Positions 18,809 to 27,999 of a stretch of 64,000 bases of DNA are shown here, piece by piece. This stretch comes from Keguizhuia sedimenti. Lineage in GTDB: Bacteria; Pseudomonadota; Gammaproteobacteria; Burkholderiales; Burkholderiaceae_D. A program made the position numbers and the translations under genes. The notes beneath the pieces are model-generated. The model saw nothing but the letters and a program-made list of their open reading frames with translations, was not told where the DNA came from and searched no databases. Position 1 is the first letter of the stretch; every line of letters starts with the position of its first letter. The DNA is taken from contig JAUYVH010000001.1 of NCBI GenBank assembly GCA_030715135.1, forward strand, positions 372,001-436,000. The letters run 5' to 3'.

Positions 18809-19390
18809 ATGCGCTGGCGTAATCACCGTTGGCTAAAGCACATTCCAACGCAGGAAACAGTTCTTGCTTACCCGTTTTTAAAGCCTGTGCGCCATATTCT
18901 CGATCACCATGGACTGTGGCAGTTCAACCGCCGTTCCGTGGCGTGGGGCGCAGCGATCGGCCTCTTCTTCTCGGTGGCAATCCCGATTGCGCAGATTCCG
19001 GTCGCCGCCATGGTCGCCGTCTATTTCCGCGTGAACGTGCCGGTAGCAATCTTCGGCACGCTGCTTTCCAATCCGTTCACCACACCGGCCATCCTGTTTT
19101 TTGCCTACCAGCTCGGTTCGCTAATGGTCGGCCATGCGCAGCCGGCGCAGGCCGCAGTCGCCGCGCAGCTTGCGAAGCCGGACGATGAAGCGGGCTTCAT
19201 CCGCGATGCGCTCAACTGGATCATGTACTGGATCGAGTGGACGCAGTCGGCCGGCTGGCCGCTGGTCATCGGCTTGGCCTTGTTGGCAGTACTGCTGGCA
19301 GTCGTCGGATATGTCGGTGTAAGAGTGCTCTGGCGACTGCAAGCGGCCCTGCGCTGGAAAAAGCGGCGGCTGGACCGCATGGCCGACTGA
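18809..19390 (+). CDS. DUF2062 family membrane protein
   Basis: The 193-residue protein fits DUF2062. It has a basic N-terminus, 'FLKPVRHILDHHGLWQFNRR', then 'GAAIGLFFSVAIPIAQIPVA' and 'GTLLSNPFTTPAILFFAYQL' as membrane segments, and a last helix at about residues 150-172 before a basic tail. The 'NPFTTP' motif is characteristic. Function is unknown; family members often sit near envelope or lipid genes. It is followed after 91 bases by the AIM24 gene on the same strand. Confidence 0.88.
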   Translation: MRWRNHRWLKHIPTQETVLAYPFLKPVRHILDHHGLWQFNRRSVAWGAAIGLFFSVAIPIAQIPVAAMVAVYFRVNVPVAIFGTLLSNPFTTPAILFFAYQLGSLMVGHAQPAQAAVAAQLAKPDDEAGFIRDALNWIMYWIEWTQSAGWPLVIGLALLAVLLAVVGYVGVRVLWRLQAALRWKKRRLDRMAD

Positions 19391-19481
19391 GCGCCTGCAC
19401 CTTGCGCATGCTGCAATCGATGAGTATTTCCGGATAAAACAAATTCCGTTTTGAACAATACATTGAGCAAGAGGAAAAAAC

Positions 19482-20276
19482 ATGGCAATGGATGATATCG
19501 ACTTCGAGATTTTCGGCGCGGACATGCAGTATGTCGAGGTGGAGCTCGATCCGGGCGAGGCCGCGGTCGGCGAAGCCGGCACGATGGCTTTCATGCAGGA
19601 CGGGATCGAAATGGATACCGTCTTCGGCGACGGTTCGCAGCAGGGCGGACTGTTCGGCAAGCTTCTGGGCGCAGGCAAGCGCTTGCTGACCGGTGAGTCG
19701 CTGTTCACCACGGTATTTCACAATGAAGGTTCGCGCAAGGCGCGCATCGCCTTTGCCGCGCCCTATCCCGGCAAGATCGTGCCGGTGCATTTGTCCGAGA
19801 TCGGCGGCACGCTGATCTGCCAGAAGGATTCCTTCCTGTGCGCTGCCAAGGGCGTCTCGCTCGGCATTGCACTGCAGCGCCGATTGGGCGCAGGCCTGTT
19901 CGGCGGCGAAGGCTTCATCATGCAGAAGCTGGAAGGCAACGGCTGGGCCTTCGTGCATGCCGGCGGCACGCTGGTGGAGCGAACGCTCGCGCCGGGCGAA
20001 GTGTTGCGCGTCGATACCGGCTGCGTGGTGGCCTTCCAGCCGCAGGTGAGCTTCGATATCCAGTACGTCGGCAAGATCAAGTCGGCTATTTTCGGCGGAG
20101 AAGGCCTGTTCTTCGCGACATTAAGAGGCCCGGGCAAGATCTGGCTGCAGACCCTGCCGCTGTCGCGCCTTGCCGGACGCCTGATGATGGCCGCGCCCTC
20201 AAGCGGCGGCGCAGCAGGCGGCTCCTTCCTGGGCGGCGCTGCGCTGGGCGGCCTGTTTGGCGGCGATGACGAATAA
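19482..20276 (+). CDS. AIM24 / TIGR00266 family protein
   Basis: The 264-residue protein is a TIGR00266/AIM24 member. It has '[20 protein letters not shown]' near the start, two tandem beta-rich halves with '[15 protein letters not shown]' and '[16 protein letters not shown]', and '[18 protein letters not shown]'. The C-terminus is a flexible Gly/Ala-rich tail ending in Asp-Asp-Glu. No signal peptide is present. The bacterial role is not known; the yeast relative is mitochondrial. Its stop overlaps the start of the M48 peptidase gene by one base (TAATG), so the two proteins are probably made together. Confidence 0.9.
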   Translation: MAMDDIDFEIFGADMQYVEVELDPGEAAVGEAGTMAFMQDGIEMDTVFGDGSQQGGLFGKLLGAGKRLLTGESLFTTVFHNEGSRKARIAFAAPYPGKIVPVHLSEIGGTLICQKDSFLCAAKGVSLGIALQRRLGAGLFGGEGFIMQKLEGNGWAFVHAGGTLVERTLAPGEVLRVDTGCVVAFQPQVSFDIQYVGKIKSAIFGGEGLFFATLRGPGKIWLQTLPLSRLAGRLMMAAPSSGGAAGGSFLGGAALGGLFGGDDE

Positions 20277-21427
20277 TGGCGCAAGGCGCAGGCATGGATC
20301 GCGCTTCGGATCATTCCCTGGATCGCAGTTCGGATCGTTCCTTTAATGGGCGCCTGTTCGGGCCCGGCATAGACGGAGCGGGGCTCGAGGTATCTGCTTC
20401 CTGGCTGGGCAAGCTTCTGACCATTGATACGGAGTTGCCGCTCAACATTCGCGCATCGGATCTGCAGATCGCCGCGGCAGGATTCAACATGCGGCAACTC
20501 CAGGTGTCGTGGCAAGACGGCGAGGATGCCTATGCATTCTTTATCGAGCAGGAGGAAGCGCGCGCCGCTTTTCTTGCCACCGCCCCGCAATCCCTGCAGG
20601 CTTCGCTCGCCGATGCAAGGAAAGCCCGGCACAGGATTGACACGCGTTTTCATGCGCTGCTCGGCGCATACGGTCTTTACCTTGCACTGCCGGCGATCCT
20701 GCTGGCACTCTTCCTGTTCAACCTGGACCGCGTCGTAGGCTGGGCGGCGGCAAAAGTGCCCATCGGGTACGAAGCCAAAATCGGGAACATGGTGCTCGCG
20801 CAAACCCGCGCGCAAAGCCAGGTGATCGAAAGCGGCCCTGCAGCAGAGGCGATCAGGCAGATCGGCGGCAGACTGACCGAGGGTTCGCGCTATCAGTACC
20901 GCTGGCTGCTGGTGCGCAACGAACAGGTCAATGCATTCGCTGCGCCGGGCGGGGTGGTCGTGGTCTATTCCGGCCTCATCAAGCAGACGGATCGCCCCGA
21001 GGAACTGGCCGGCGTGCTGGCGCACGAAATCGCGCACGTCGAGTTGCGCCACAGCCTGCAGGGAGTGATCAAGAAAGCGGGATTCAGCATCCTGCTGTCG
21101 GTGGTCATGGGCGACTGGTCCGGCAGCGCGATCGGGGGAGGCATTGCGACTCTGACCGAAATGAAGTTTTCGCGCGATGCGGAAACCCAGGCCGACGAGG
21201 AAGGCTTGCGTCGCCTGGTGAAAGCGAATATCTCGCCGCAAGGCATGCCGGAGTTTTTTGGCAAGCTCGCGAAAAAGGAAAGCGGCGGTCCCGATCTGTC
21301 CATGCTATCCACGCATCCGGCCTCGCAGGAACGGATGAAAATGCTGCAGGAGAGGATCAGCCAACTTCCCGCACGCAGCTATCCGCCTTTGAACCTGGAC
21401 TGGGAACGGATCAAGGCATCGCTATAG
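20276..21427 (+). CDS. M48 family membrane metallopeptidase
   Basis: The 383-residue protein has an N-terminal soluble domain and a membrane helix at about residues 127-150 ('YGLYLALPAILLALFLFNL'). The M48 catalytic site follows, with His250 and His254 of HEIAH as zinc ligands and Glu251 as general base. The third ligand region is 'SRDAETQADEEGLRRL'. A second hydrophobic stretch follows the active site. This is the Oma1/HtpX-type architecture of membrane proteases in quality control. It is translationally coupled to the AIM24 gene through a one-base overlap, suggesting the two act together. The start ATG is fixed by that overlap. Confidence 0.92.
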   Translation: MAQGAGMDRASDHSLDRSSDRSFNGRLFGPGIDGAGLEVSASWLGKLLTIDTELPLNIRASDLQIAAAGFNMRQLQVSWQDGEDAYAFFIEQEEARAAFLATAPQSLQASLADARKARHRIDTRFHALLGAYGLYLALPAILLALFLFNLDRVVGWAAAKVPIGYEAKIGNMVLAQTRAQSQVIESGPAAEAIRQIGGRLTEGSRYQYRWLLVRNEQVNAFAAPGGVVVVYSGLIKQTDRPEELAGVLAHEIAHVELRHSLQGVIKKAGFSILLSVVMGDWSGSAIGGGIATLTEMKFSRDAETQADEEGLRRLVKANISPQGMPEFFGKLAKKESGGPDLSMLSTHPASQERMKMLQERISQLPARSYPPLNLDWERIKASL

Positions 21428-21461
21428 AGATAGCGTGAGCCAGGGCGTAAAAGTCCATTGC

Positions 21462-22556
21462 CTAACTTTTCTTTTTCGCCGCCTCCCCGGCGGATAGCGG
21501 AAACGCATCGGCGATACTCATGAGCTTGCCGGTATCGGCTGCATCGTAACCCGGCAGCTTGTTGACTTCCATGCGGAATTCACTGGTCTGCATCAGCTTC
21601 ATGACCGGCACGAATCGCGGATCTTCCAGCAACTTCCTGTCGCACACCAGCAGGTAGCGCTCGCTCAGCAGCGGAATGAATTCCAGGTCGAACTGGCGCG
21701 CGGCGGTTTCCACGCCGAGTCCCGCGTCGGCCTTACCGCACAGGATGTAGGCGGCGACCGCCGCGTGCGTCAATTCGATATTTTCATAGCCGTTGATGTC
21801 GCGCCCGCTGATGCCTTCCTGTTCCAGCAGCAGGTCGAGGATCATGCGTGTGCCCGATCCCTGCTGGCGGTTCACGAACTGCACGTCGGGGCGCACCAGG
21901 TCGGCAATGTTCCAGATATTTTTCGGATTGCCTTTTGCGACCATGATGCCTTGCCGGCGCGTTGCCAGGCAGATGATCTGATGCTGCGGCAACAGAAAGC
22001 GCTCGAACTGGCTGAACACGGACGGCTCCAGTGCGCCGATCGGCACATGAAAACCGGCGATATCGCAATTCCCGCGTGAAAATGCGTTCAAAGCTTCCAG
22101 GCTGCCGCGGTAGCTGAGATCGATCGGAATTTCCCTTTTATGCAACTGCTTGTTCAGCGTCTCGATGGCAAAGCCGTGGCTGGCGTGAATCTTCAGGACA
22201 TTGCCGACATGCGATACCGCGCTCTGGATTTCGCTCTCGATTTCCGACGCCATGCTGTCGAGCAAGGTTCCGACGCGCGCGCGGATCAGCTTTTCCGCGC
22301 CGACCAGCTTTTTCCCCAGCGTAGTCAATTCGGAACCGCGGCCTCGCGTCATTTCCACCACCGGCCCGCCGAGCAACTCCTCCATCTCGCTCAGGGTGTT
22401 CCACGCATGGCGGTAGGAAATCCCGAGCGCATTGCTGCCCGCCTGCAGATTGCCTTCCTTCTCGATGCAGGCCAAAAGCTGCAAGCCGCGCACCAGTGAA
22501 TGGGATTTGAGCGCTTCGTCCACCAGGAAGAGGCTGGGTCGGATTTCAATCTTCAT
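21462..22556 (-). CDS. ModE-like HTH regulator fused to periplasmic-binding-like domain
   Basis: The 364-residue protein has an N-terminal winged helix of ModE/LysR type (about residues 18-85, with 'GISYRHAWNTLSEMEELLGG' and 'GRGSELTTLGKKL'). A substrate-binding-protein-like domain follows (about 110-345, with 'QGSGTRMILDLLLEQEGI' and 'AYILCGKADAGLGVETAAR'). This one-component design is used by regulators that sense molybdate or tungstate. It is transcribed away from the second NarM-like gene. Two imperfect inverted repeats, at its start codon and about 135 bases upstream, resemble one in front of the tungstate transporter gene tupA. I infer autoregulation and control of that transporter. Confidence 0.85.
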   Translation of the reverse strand: MKIEIRPSLFLVDEALKSHSLVRGLQLLACIEKEGNLQAGSNALGISYRHAWNTLSEMEELLGGPVVEMTRGRGSELTTLGKKLVGAEKLIRARVGTLLDSMASEIESEIQSAVSHVGNVLKIHASHGFAIETLNKQLHKREIPIDLSYRGSLEALNAFSRGNCDIAGFHVPIGALEPSVFSQFERFLLPQHQIICLATRRQGIMVAKGNPKNIWNIADLVRPDVQFVNRQQGSGTRMILDLLLEQEGISGRDINGYENIELTHAAVAAYILCGKADAGLGVETAARQFDLEFIPLLSERYLLVCDRKLLEDPRFVPVMKLMQTSEFRMEVNKLPGYDAADTGKLMSIADAFPLSAGEAAKKKS

Positions 22557-22578
22557 ATATGCACCGTTTTACATATTT
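22555..22578. promoter_or_regulatory. Candidate operator 1 (ATATATG-N10-CATATTT) at regulator start
   Basis: ATATATG (22555-22561) and CATATTT (22572-22578) form an inverted repeat with a 10-base spacer. It overlaps the start codon of the ModE-like regulator gene, so binding could repress translation or transcription of the regulator itself. Confidence 0.4.
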
Positions 22579-23227
22579 CATCTGCCAGCTGGTTTGCAGC
22601 GGCCTGCACCTTCTATTGCATCGTTTTCGTTTTTATATAGCAAAATCGCACATTTGCATAATCTTTTGAAAACAGAAAATTAGACGAAGAAATATAATCG
22701 CATTTGCATATTTCATCCATCGAAGCTTATTCGGGAAAAGCATGCATGCAAGATCGGACCTTAGTCGGAAACAGCTGCGAGAATTTCACAGAAGAAGTTG
22801 ACGATATTGCACGACGAGGCAAACGCTATTCAATTCTGCCAAAACGCTCTTTGTGAGAATTCTCCGGAGTGACTATCAGTTATGCGCTTGCAGATTGGCA
22901 TGTGCCGGAAAGGCAAGACATGAATTTTTTGAAGAAGCCTGCAGAAAACAAAATTGCGAACGGATTTGAAGATATGTACCAGGGGTCTTAAAATATCCTT
23001 GATGCAAAGACACGCAAGCGTCTACGGATCCGGATGTGCTCCGAGCCGCATATTTGATAATCAATGCATTCATGTCGGCAGAGTGGTAGGCATCATGAAG
23101 ACCAATGAAGCGACATTGAAATTTTTCTGCGCTGCGTGATTCCGTCTTCAGGACGCCGCGCATTGCACCGTTGCCACTGCTGCGAGGCTTGCGTTTCCAG
23201 GATGTTCAAATTTAAGAAGTGATACCC
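22579..23227. other. Intergenic region between regulator and NarM-like gene
   Basis: About 650 bases separate the divergent genes. The regulator-proximal part is AT-rich and holds the candidate operators. A 34-codon frame at 22746-22850 and longer leftward frames are not convincing. Nothing else is recognised. Confidence 0.45.
22690..22713. promoter_or_regulatory. Candidate operator 2 (AAATATA-N10-CATATTT)
   Basis: AAATATA (22690-22696) and CATATTT (22707-22713) form the same arrangement as candidate operator 1, also with a 10-base spacer. The element lies in the shared upstream region of the regulator and the NarM-like gene. Confidence 0.4.
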
Positions 23228-23719
23228 ATGAATGAAATGCTGCAGTTTGAGATCGAGAAGTGCCGGGGCTTGCGGCGCTTTCCCATGTATTTCCGCCTCA
23301 AGCTGGATGTATGCGGCATCAAGCTGAGCAAGCGCGACTGGATCAGCTTCGATCTGGCCGAAAAAGAGAGGCTCATTTCCATGCCCTGCGAAACGCCGGA
23401 GCAAATCATGGCCTTCAGGGAAAAATTGAAATCCATGATCCGCGCATGCGGCGGCAATTCATTTGAATTCCCTGCAATCGGTGTTCTACATCACGGGCAA
23501 GGACCCTGGGCCGACAAGGCAAAGGTTCCCGATACCGTCCGGCAGCAGGTCAATGCACTGTTGAACGGCGCGCTGAACCTGGATCGCTGGGCGAACCTGT
23601 CCGACCTGCAGCGTTTTGCGCTGATCAAACTGACGACGCCCGGGAAGATCAAACCCGATCTACGCATCGTACTGGAAGAATTCTCCTTGCTGGATGACGG
23701 CAAGGAACTACACGAATAA
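23228..23719 (+). CDS. Nitrate reductase-associated (NarM-like) protein, copy 2
   Basis: The 163-residue protein is a second member of the family seen at 8301-8777. It shares 'MYFRLKLDVCGIKLSKRDW', 'LISMPCETPEQI' and 'RWANLSDLQRFALIKLT', but the middle segment and the tail differ (here DGKELHE). The ATG at 23228 has AAGAAGTGA upstream. It is divergent from a ModE-like regulator of molybdate/tungstate type, which fits a role in making or activating a molybdenum enzyme such as assimilatory nitrate reductase. No nitrate reductase gene is present in the window. Confidence 0.82.
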   Translation: MNEMLQFEIEKCRGLRRFPMYFRLKLDVCGIKLSKRDWISFDLAEKERLISMPCETPEQIMAFREKLKSMIRACGGNSFEFPAIGVLHHGQGPWADKAKVPDTVRQQVNALLNGALNLDRWANLSDLQRFALIKLTTPGKIKPDLRIVLEEFSLLDDGKELHE

Positions 23720-23768
23720 CACTGCTTCAGACATGCGCCCCGGGATGCATGACAGGCGGGGCGGCTTA

Positions 23769-24407
23769 CTACCGGACTGAGTTGAGCGGTTGCGATACAT
23801 CCGCACGCTGGCCGCTACGCGAGAAAGGCTGGCTTTTTCCGGACATATACAAACCGGCTTCTTTCAGCCAGATCTTGGTTGGAGCAGGCTTTGTCAACGT
23901 CAGTGCGCCCAGAACCACCATGCAGGAAGCGACCAGGGCGCGATTGATGACGAGCGGCTGCATCGGCTGGGCGAAGCGCAGGAAAGCAGCACTGACCGCA
24001 ATTCCCAGCGAGGCTCCGGCCAGCGCCTCGGAAACGGAATGCGCACCCACCATCACGCGCGACATCGCGATCAGCACGCCAAGCAGGAAGCCTCCTGAAA
24101 CTGCAAGCTTTTGTATGCGTGCATCGCTCTGCTGGAAAACCAAAAAGACCAGGACCGGAATAATGGCGGTCGCACGCATGGCATGCCCGCTGATCCCGGT
24201 AAAGTCGAGCGCGGGAATGCCGATACCCCAGCCGATAAAGGCGAGCTTGCTTGCAACCACCAGCGCAAAAGCCATTCCAAACAACAGGCACCACCAAAGA
24301 ACCGCCTTGCGGGCGCCGGCCGATGCCAGCCACGCCAGGATGAAAGCTGCGGCCGGCAACATGACTTTCGAGTCGCCGATTGCAGTAAGACCATTCCATG
24401 AAATCAT
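23769..24407 (-). CDS. PAP2 family membrane phosphatase
   Basis: The 212-residue protein has about five to six hydrophobic segments. It carries PAP2 superfamily motifs 'SGHAM' (motif 2) and 'SRVMVGAHSVSEAL' (motif 3), in which the final Asp of the usual SRxxxxxHxxxD is Glu. Motif 1 is poorly conserved ('KLAFIGWGIGI' region, lacking the Arg-Pro pair). Family members remove phosphate from lipid phosphates or undecaprenyl diphosphate at the membrane. Substrate is not predictable here. It is convergent with the NarM-like gene and divergent from the GGDEF-EAL gene. Confidence 0.85.
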   Translation of the reverse strand: MISWNGLTAIGDSKVMLPAAAFILAWLASAGARKAVLWWCLLFGMAFALVVASKLAFIGWGIGIPALDFTGISGHAMRATAIIPVLVFLVFQQSDARIQKLAVSGGFLLGVLIAMSRVMVGAHSVSEALAGASLGIAVSAAFLRFAQPMQPLVINRALVASCMVVLGALTLTKPAPTKIWLKEAGLYMSGKSQPFSRSGQRADVSQPLNSVR

Positions 24408-24666
24408 TAAAAATCCGAAAACGAGAATAAAAACAGATCAAGCATAGTAATTCTGCCTTTCTGCAACTTGTTCAAGGTCAGCAATGCAACACAATTCACG
24501 TTCCCGCACCGGTATCCCGTTGCAAAGAGGCGTCATTATCCCTCGTAAAAATTCGCGGATTTTAAAGCTCGCAAAAAAACATCGGTATTGGCTGAACTCT
24601 TATCCTTTGCGGTAAATCTAAGAAACATTTGTTGCACATCATTTATTTCCGGGCATCAAATGCGCC

Positions 24667-27315
24667 ATGCATGACCTTCGAAGGCGGCGTCGCAGATTCA
24701 ATCTGACATATTTCTGGCCCGTGCTTGGCATCGCCGCGATTGTCATTCTCTGGACTCTGGCCAATGCCAGGCTGACCAAGGAATATAGCGACGCCCGGAT
24801 CACTGCGTTTTCGCATGCAATCGCTACCGCCAAGGCATATTCCGAACAATTGTCGCATACGGTCAATCTGTACGATCAGATTACGATGACGACCAAATTC
24901 AACTGGGAAAAGTCCGATGGATTATTCCGCCTGGAAGACTATGCCGATGCGGGCATTTATCCGACTTCCAAGTCTTTGTTCGTCAATATCGTTGACCGAA
25001 ACGGCCAAATGGTCACCAGCACCCTGCCTTTTACAAGGCCGGTCGATTATTCGGATACGCCATGGTTTCGCAATCACAAGGCCGGGCTATTGACCGGCCT
25101 GCAGATACATGGGCCGGATACCGGAAAAATAACAGGCAAGGAAATAATCCGGTTTTCACGGCGGCTGGAGACTTTCGACGGGGAATTCGACGGGGTTGTC
25201 TGGGTGTCGGTCGAGCCTTTTCATATCGCGTCCTATTACGACGAAGGTAATCTGCGCGAGGATGATTTCATTTCAGTACGGCACGACGATGGCCCGGTGC
25301 TGGCGACAAAAATCAACGGCCCCTCCAGGATTTTCTATCGCGAAGATCCGTTCTTTGAAGAGCTGTCCGTAGTGAAGGAAGAACCGGCGGCGAAGTTCGC
25401 CGACAACAAGGCGCGTATCGTCGCGTGGACCCGCCTGGAAAACTATCCTCTGGTCGCACTGGCGGCGATTTCTGAAACCAGCGCCTTCGTTGCTTACGAA
25501 GCAGAAAAACGCGAACTTATCGAGATCGTCAGCGCCGCCACACTCTTCATCATGGTTTTCACGGTCATTGCAATCTACCTGGCGGCCCACCTGACGCAAA
25601 AGCGCAGACGCGATGAAGAAGTAAAGTCGATTTTCCGGCTTGCGGTCGACAGCGGCCGTGACGGGTTTTACATGATCAGGCCGCTCTACGATGAACATGG
25701 TACAGCGGTCGATTTCCAGGTCGAGGACTGCAACCAGCAAGGCGCAGCTCTGGCAGGTTTCCAGATGAAGGAATTGATCGGAAAGAAATTTTCATGCATC
25801 TACAGCGGCGATTACCTGAACAAGATGGTGGAATTCTTCCGGCTGGCACTGACCAAGGGATTCCATGAAGATGAGCTTGCCGTATCGCCACAGAGCAAGA
25901 TCAAGGCGCAATGGGTGCAGCGGCGTGCAGTGCGTTCGGGAGCGGATCTGGCAATGACAGTGCGCGACATTTCGGAGATCAAGGCACATGAGCAAGCCTT
26001 GTCGCAAATGGCCAATGCCGATGCGCTGACTTCCCTGCCAAACCGGCACTGGCTGAACCGCTTTCTGCCCACCGCGCTTGAACAGGCGAAGACCAATGGA
26101 TCTGAAGTAGCCTTGCTATTCATCGATCTTGACAATTTCAAAAATATCAACGATACGCTCGGCCACCAGGCGGGCGACGAATTGCTCAAGGCGGCCGCGA
26201 TGCGCCTGAAGGCACTGGTTCGCGCAAGCGACCATGTCGTGCGCCTGGGCGGCGACGAGTTCACCATCATTCTGGAGGATGTGAAAAAAATCGACGAAGT
26301 CACGCGCGTGGCAGGCAAGATCATTCAGTCGCTCAGCGAACCTTTCAAACTGGGCAATACCAGCGGCAACCGTATCCAGGCTTCGATTGGCATCAGCATG
26401 TTTCCGCTTGACGGCGAAGATGGCGAAACGCTGTTGAAAAATGCGGACATCGCCATGTATGCCGCCAAGGCGGCCGGCAAGGGACGCCACCATTTTTACC
26501 AGACGCATCTGTCCGACACGCTGGTTCTGCGCGTCAGCAAGGAGCAGGCCTTGCGGAACGCAATTGAACGCGATGAGTTCGTGCTGCATTACCAGCCGCG
26601 GGTGGACACGTATACAGGACAGCTGCGCAGCGCGGAAGCGCTGGTGCGCTGGAACCACCCGGAACGCGGCCTGGTCTCCCCGGGGGAATTCATCGAAGTG
26701 GCGGAGCATACCGGCCTGATCGTCCCGCTCGGCGAAATGATCATCGAGAAAGCATGCAAGCAAATCGCGGAATGGAAGAGGCGCAGGATTCCGGTCGTGC
26801 CGATCTCGGTCAACGTATCGGCACTGCAGTTCAATAAAGGCAATGTGCGGTCCATCCTGGCTTCCTGCCTCAACCGGTATGCGGTCGAACCATCGTTGAT
26901 CGGCGTGGAACTGACCGAATCCTGCATGATCAAGGACGACGATACAGTGCCGCATGAACTGGAAGCCTTGCGCAAGCTAGGCGTCAAGCTGCTGATCGAT
27001 GACTTCGGCACCGGCTACTCTTCGCTGGCCCAACTGCAGGAACTGGACGTCGACATTCTCAAGATCGACCAGGCATTTACGCGGCGCATTTGCGATGGCA
27101 AGGAAGGCAAGGCGTTTTTCAATGCGATCGTTTCCATGGCCGATGCACTGGATATATGCATCGTAGCGGAAGGCGTGGAAACGATCGAGCAACTTCATCT
27201 GCTGCAGATATTGTCCTGCGAAGAGGTGCAGGGAAATCTCATTTCGAAAGCGGTTCCGCCCAACGAGATGGCATCGCTCATGAGCAAGCAGTATTTATTC
27301 CCCCAATATGCCTGA
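24667..27315 (+). CDS. Membrane-bound dCACHE-PAS-GGDEF-EAL protein
   Basis: The 882-residue protein has a membrane helix at about residues 15-33, a periplasmic double-CACHE-like sensor (about 35-285) and a second helix at about 288-308. A PAS domain (about 322-440), a GGDEF domain (about 445-605) and an EAL domain (about 620-870) follow. The diguanylate cyclase site GGDEF is intact at 528-532. The phosphodiesterase signature EAL is intact at 657-659, and the later metal-binding 'DDFGTGYSS' is at 778-786. Both c-di-GMP activities are therefore possible on sequence, and the net output cannot be told. An extracytoplasmic ligand probably sets the balance. It is divergent from the PAP2 gene. Confidence 0.93.
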   Translation: MHDLRRRRRRFNLTYFWPVLGIAAIVILWTLANARLTKEYSDARITAFSHAIATAKAYSEQLSHTVNLYDQITMTTKFNWEKSDGLFRLEDYADAGIYPTSKSLFVNIVDRNGQMVTSTLPFTRPVDYSDTPWFRNHKAGLLTGLQIHGPDTGKITGKEIIRFSRRLETFDGEFDGVVWVSVEPFHIASYYDEGNLREDDFISVRHDDGPVLATKINGPSRIFYREDPFFEELSVVKEEPAAKFADNKARIVAWTRLENYPLVALAAISETSAFVAYEAEKRELIEIVSAATLFIMVFTVIAIYLAAHLTQKRRRDEEVKSIFRLAVDSGRDGFYMIRPLYDEHGTAVDFQVEDCNQQGAALAGFQMKELIGKKFSCIYSGDYLNKMVEFFRLALTKGFHEDELAVSPQSKIKAQWVQRRAVRSGADLAMTVRDISEIKAHEQALSQMANADALTSLPNRHWLNRFLPTALEQAKTNGSEVALLFIDLDNFKNINDTLGHQAGDELLKAAAMRLKALVRASDHVVRLGGDEFTIILEDVKKIDEVTRVAGKIIQSLSEPFKLGNTSGNRIQASIGISMFPLDGEDGETLLKNADIAMYAAKAAGKGRHHFYQTHLSDTLVLRVSKEQALRNAIERDEFVLHYQPRVDTYTGQLRSAEALVRWNHPERGLVSPGEFIEVAEHTGLIVPLGEMIIEKACKQIAEWKRRRIPVVPISVNVSALQFNKGNVRSILASCLNRYAVEPSLIGVELTESCMIKDDDTVPHELEALRKLGVKLLIDDFGTGYSSLAQLQELDVDILKIDQAFTRRICDGKEGKAFFNAIVSMADALDICIVAEGVETIEQLHLLQILSCEEVQGNLISKAVPPNEMASLMSKQYLFPQYA

Positions 27316-27407
27316 GTGATTCTCCCGGATAGCCTGCCCCTGCACGCGACCTGACTATTTGCCGATCCGGCCCCGCCGGCCAACGCCCCCTTTTAATTAC
27401 CCCATAA

Positions 27408-27437
27408 CGATGCGCACCCTTGCGGTGCGTTGCATCG
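27408..27437 (+). repeat. Bulged hairpin between GGDEF-EAL gene and nirB
   Basis: CGATG-CGCACC and GGTGCG-TTG-CATCG form an 11-bp stem with a 3-base bulge and a 5-base loop. No T-run follows. It could be a weak terminator of the upstream gene or part of a structured nirB leader. Confidence 0.35.
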
Positions 27438-27627
27438 GCATGGTGCTCAACCCCGTCTGATTCCACACCATTTTGATGCGTTGCCGGCATCCTGTCGCAA
27501 AAATTCTCGTCATTTCGCTTGGCACGCAGATTGCTAAATTTGAAGCAAAGCAATAGTGCTTTATAAGCAGTGCGTCCAACGTCGGACTTCTGGGCAATGG
27601 TGTTCCGTGTACTGAAGCAGCAAGCTT

Positions 27628-27642
27628 TTGATTGCGAATCAA
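27628..27642. promoter_or_regulatory. Inverted repeat TTGATT-N3-AATCAA upstream of nirB
   Basis: The 15-base element TTGATTGCGAATCAA is a perfect inverted repeat, 358 bases before the nirB start. It resembles an FNR/CRP-type site (TTGAT-N4-ATCAA), but the spacing is one base too long, so an FNR role is only possible. Confidence 0.3.
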
Positions 27643-27999
27643 GTATGCGTAAAGGTTGAACAACAGATGGTAAAACATATAGCAAGCATTGGCCTCGTTA
27701 TTCAAAAGGCGATACTGATGCATCCATTCCGCCTCAAGTGGAGCAATGCACCCTCCCTTCTCCCTACGCGGCTTGCGCACAGTTCGCATGCAGCCGCCGG
27801 GCCAACCGCGTGCCGCTTCAATCCGCCGGCACGGTCTGTGAATCAACCGTCATTCATCAAGCCTGCCGCCGACGGCACATCAGCCTTATTGAAGAAGCTC
27901 GCCGCACCCGCTTCGCATGCGCTCCTGCGCCGAATGGACGACATCACTGACAAGACAACGCTCTGCTGAGCAGACCACATCACCGCAAAAGGAAATGCT

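Larger units (their letters stand above)
27316..27999. other. Long leader/intergenic region upstream of nirB
   Basis: These 684 bases hold no convincing gene; frames of 113 and 149 residues on opposite strands overlap each other and have no recognisable motif. Two structured elements are listed separately: a hairpin at 27408-27437 and an inverted repeat at 27628-27642. A ribosome binding site AAAGGA precedes the nirB ATG. Confidence 0.5.

Noticed and set aside
19763-21241. A 492-residue leftward frame antisense to the AIM24 and M48 genes
   Set aside because: It covers two well-recognised genes on the other strand and has no motif; long antisense frames are expected in GC-rich DNA.
22746-22850. 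A 34-codon frame between the ModE-like regulator and the NarM-like gene
   Set aside because: Weak ribosome binding site, no motif and a random-looking composition; not enough to call a gene.
27397-27969. Opposite-strand frames of 149 and 113 residues upstream of nirB
   Set aside because: They overlap each other, lack good ribosome binding sites and show no protein motif.
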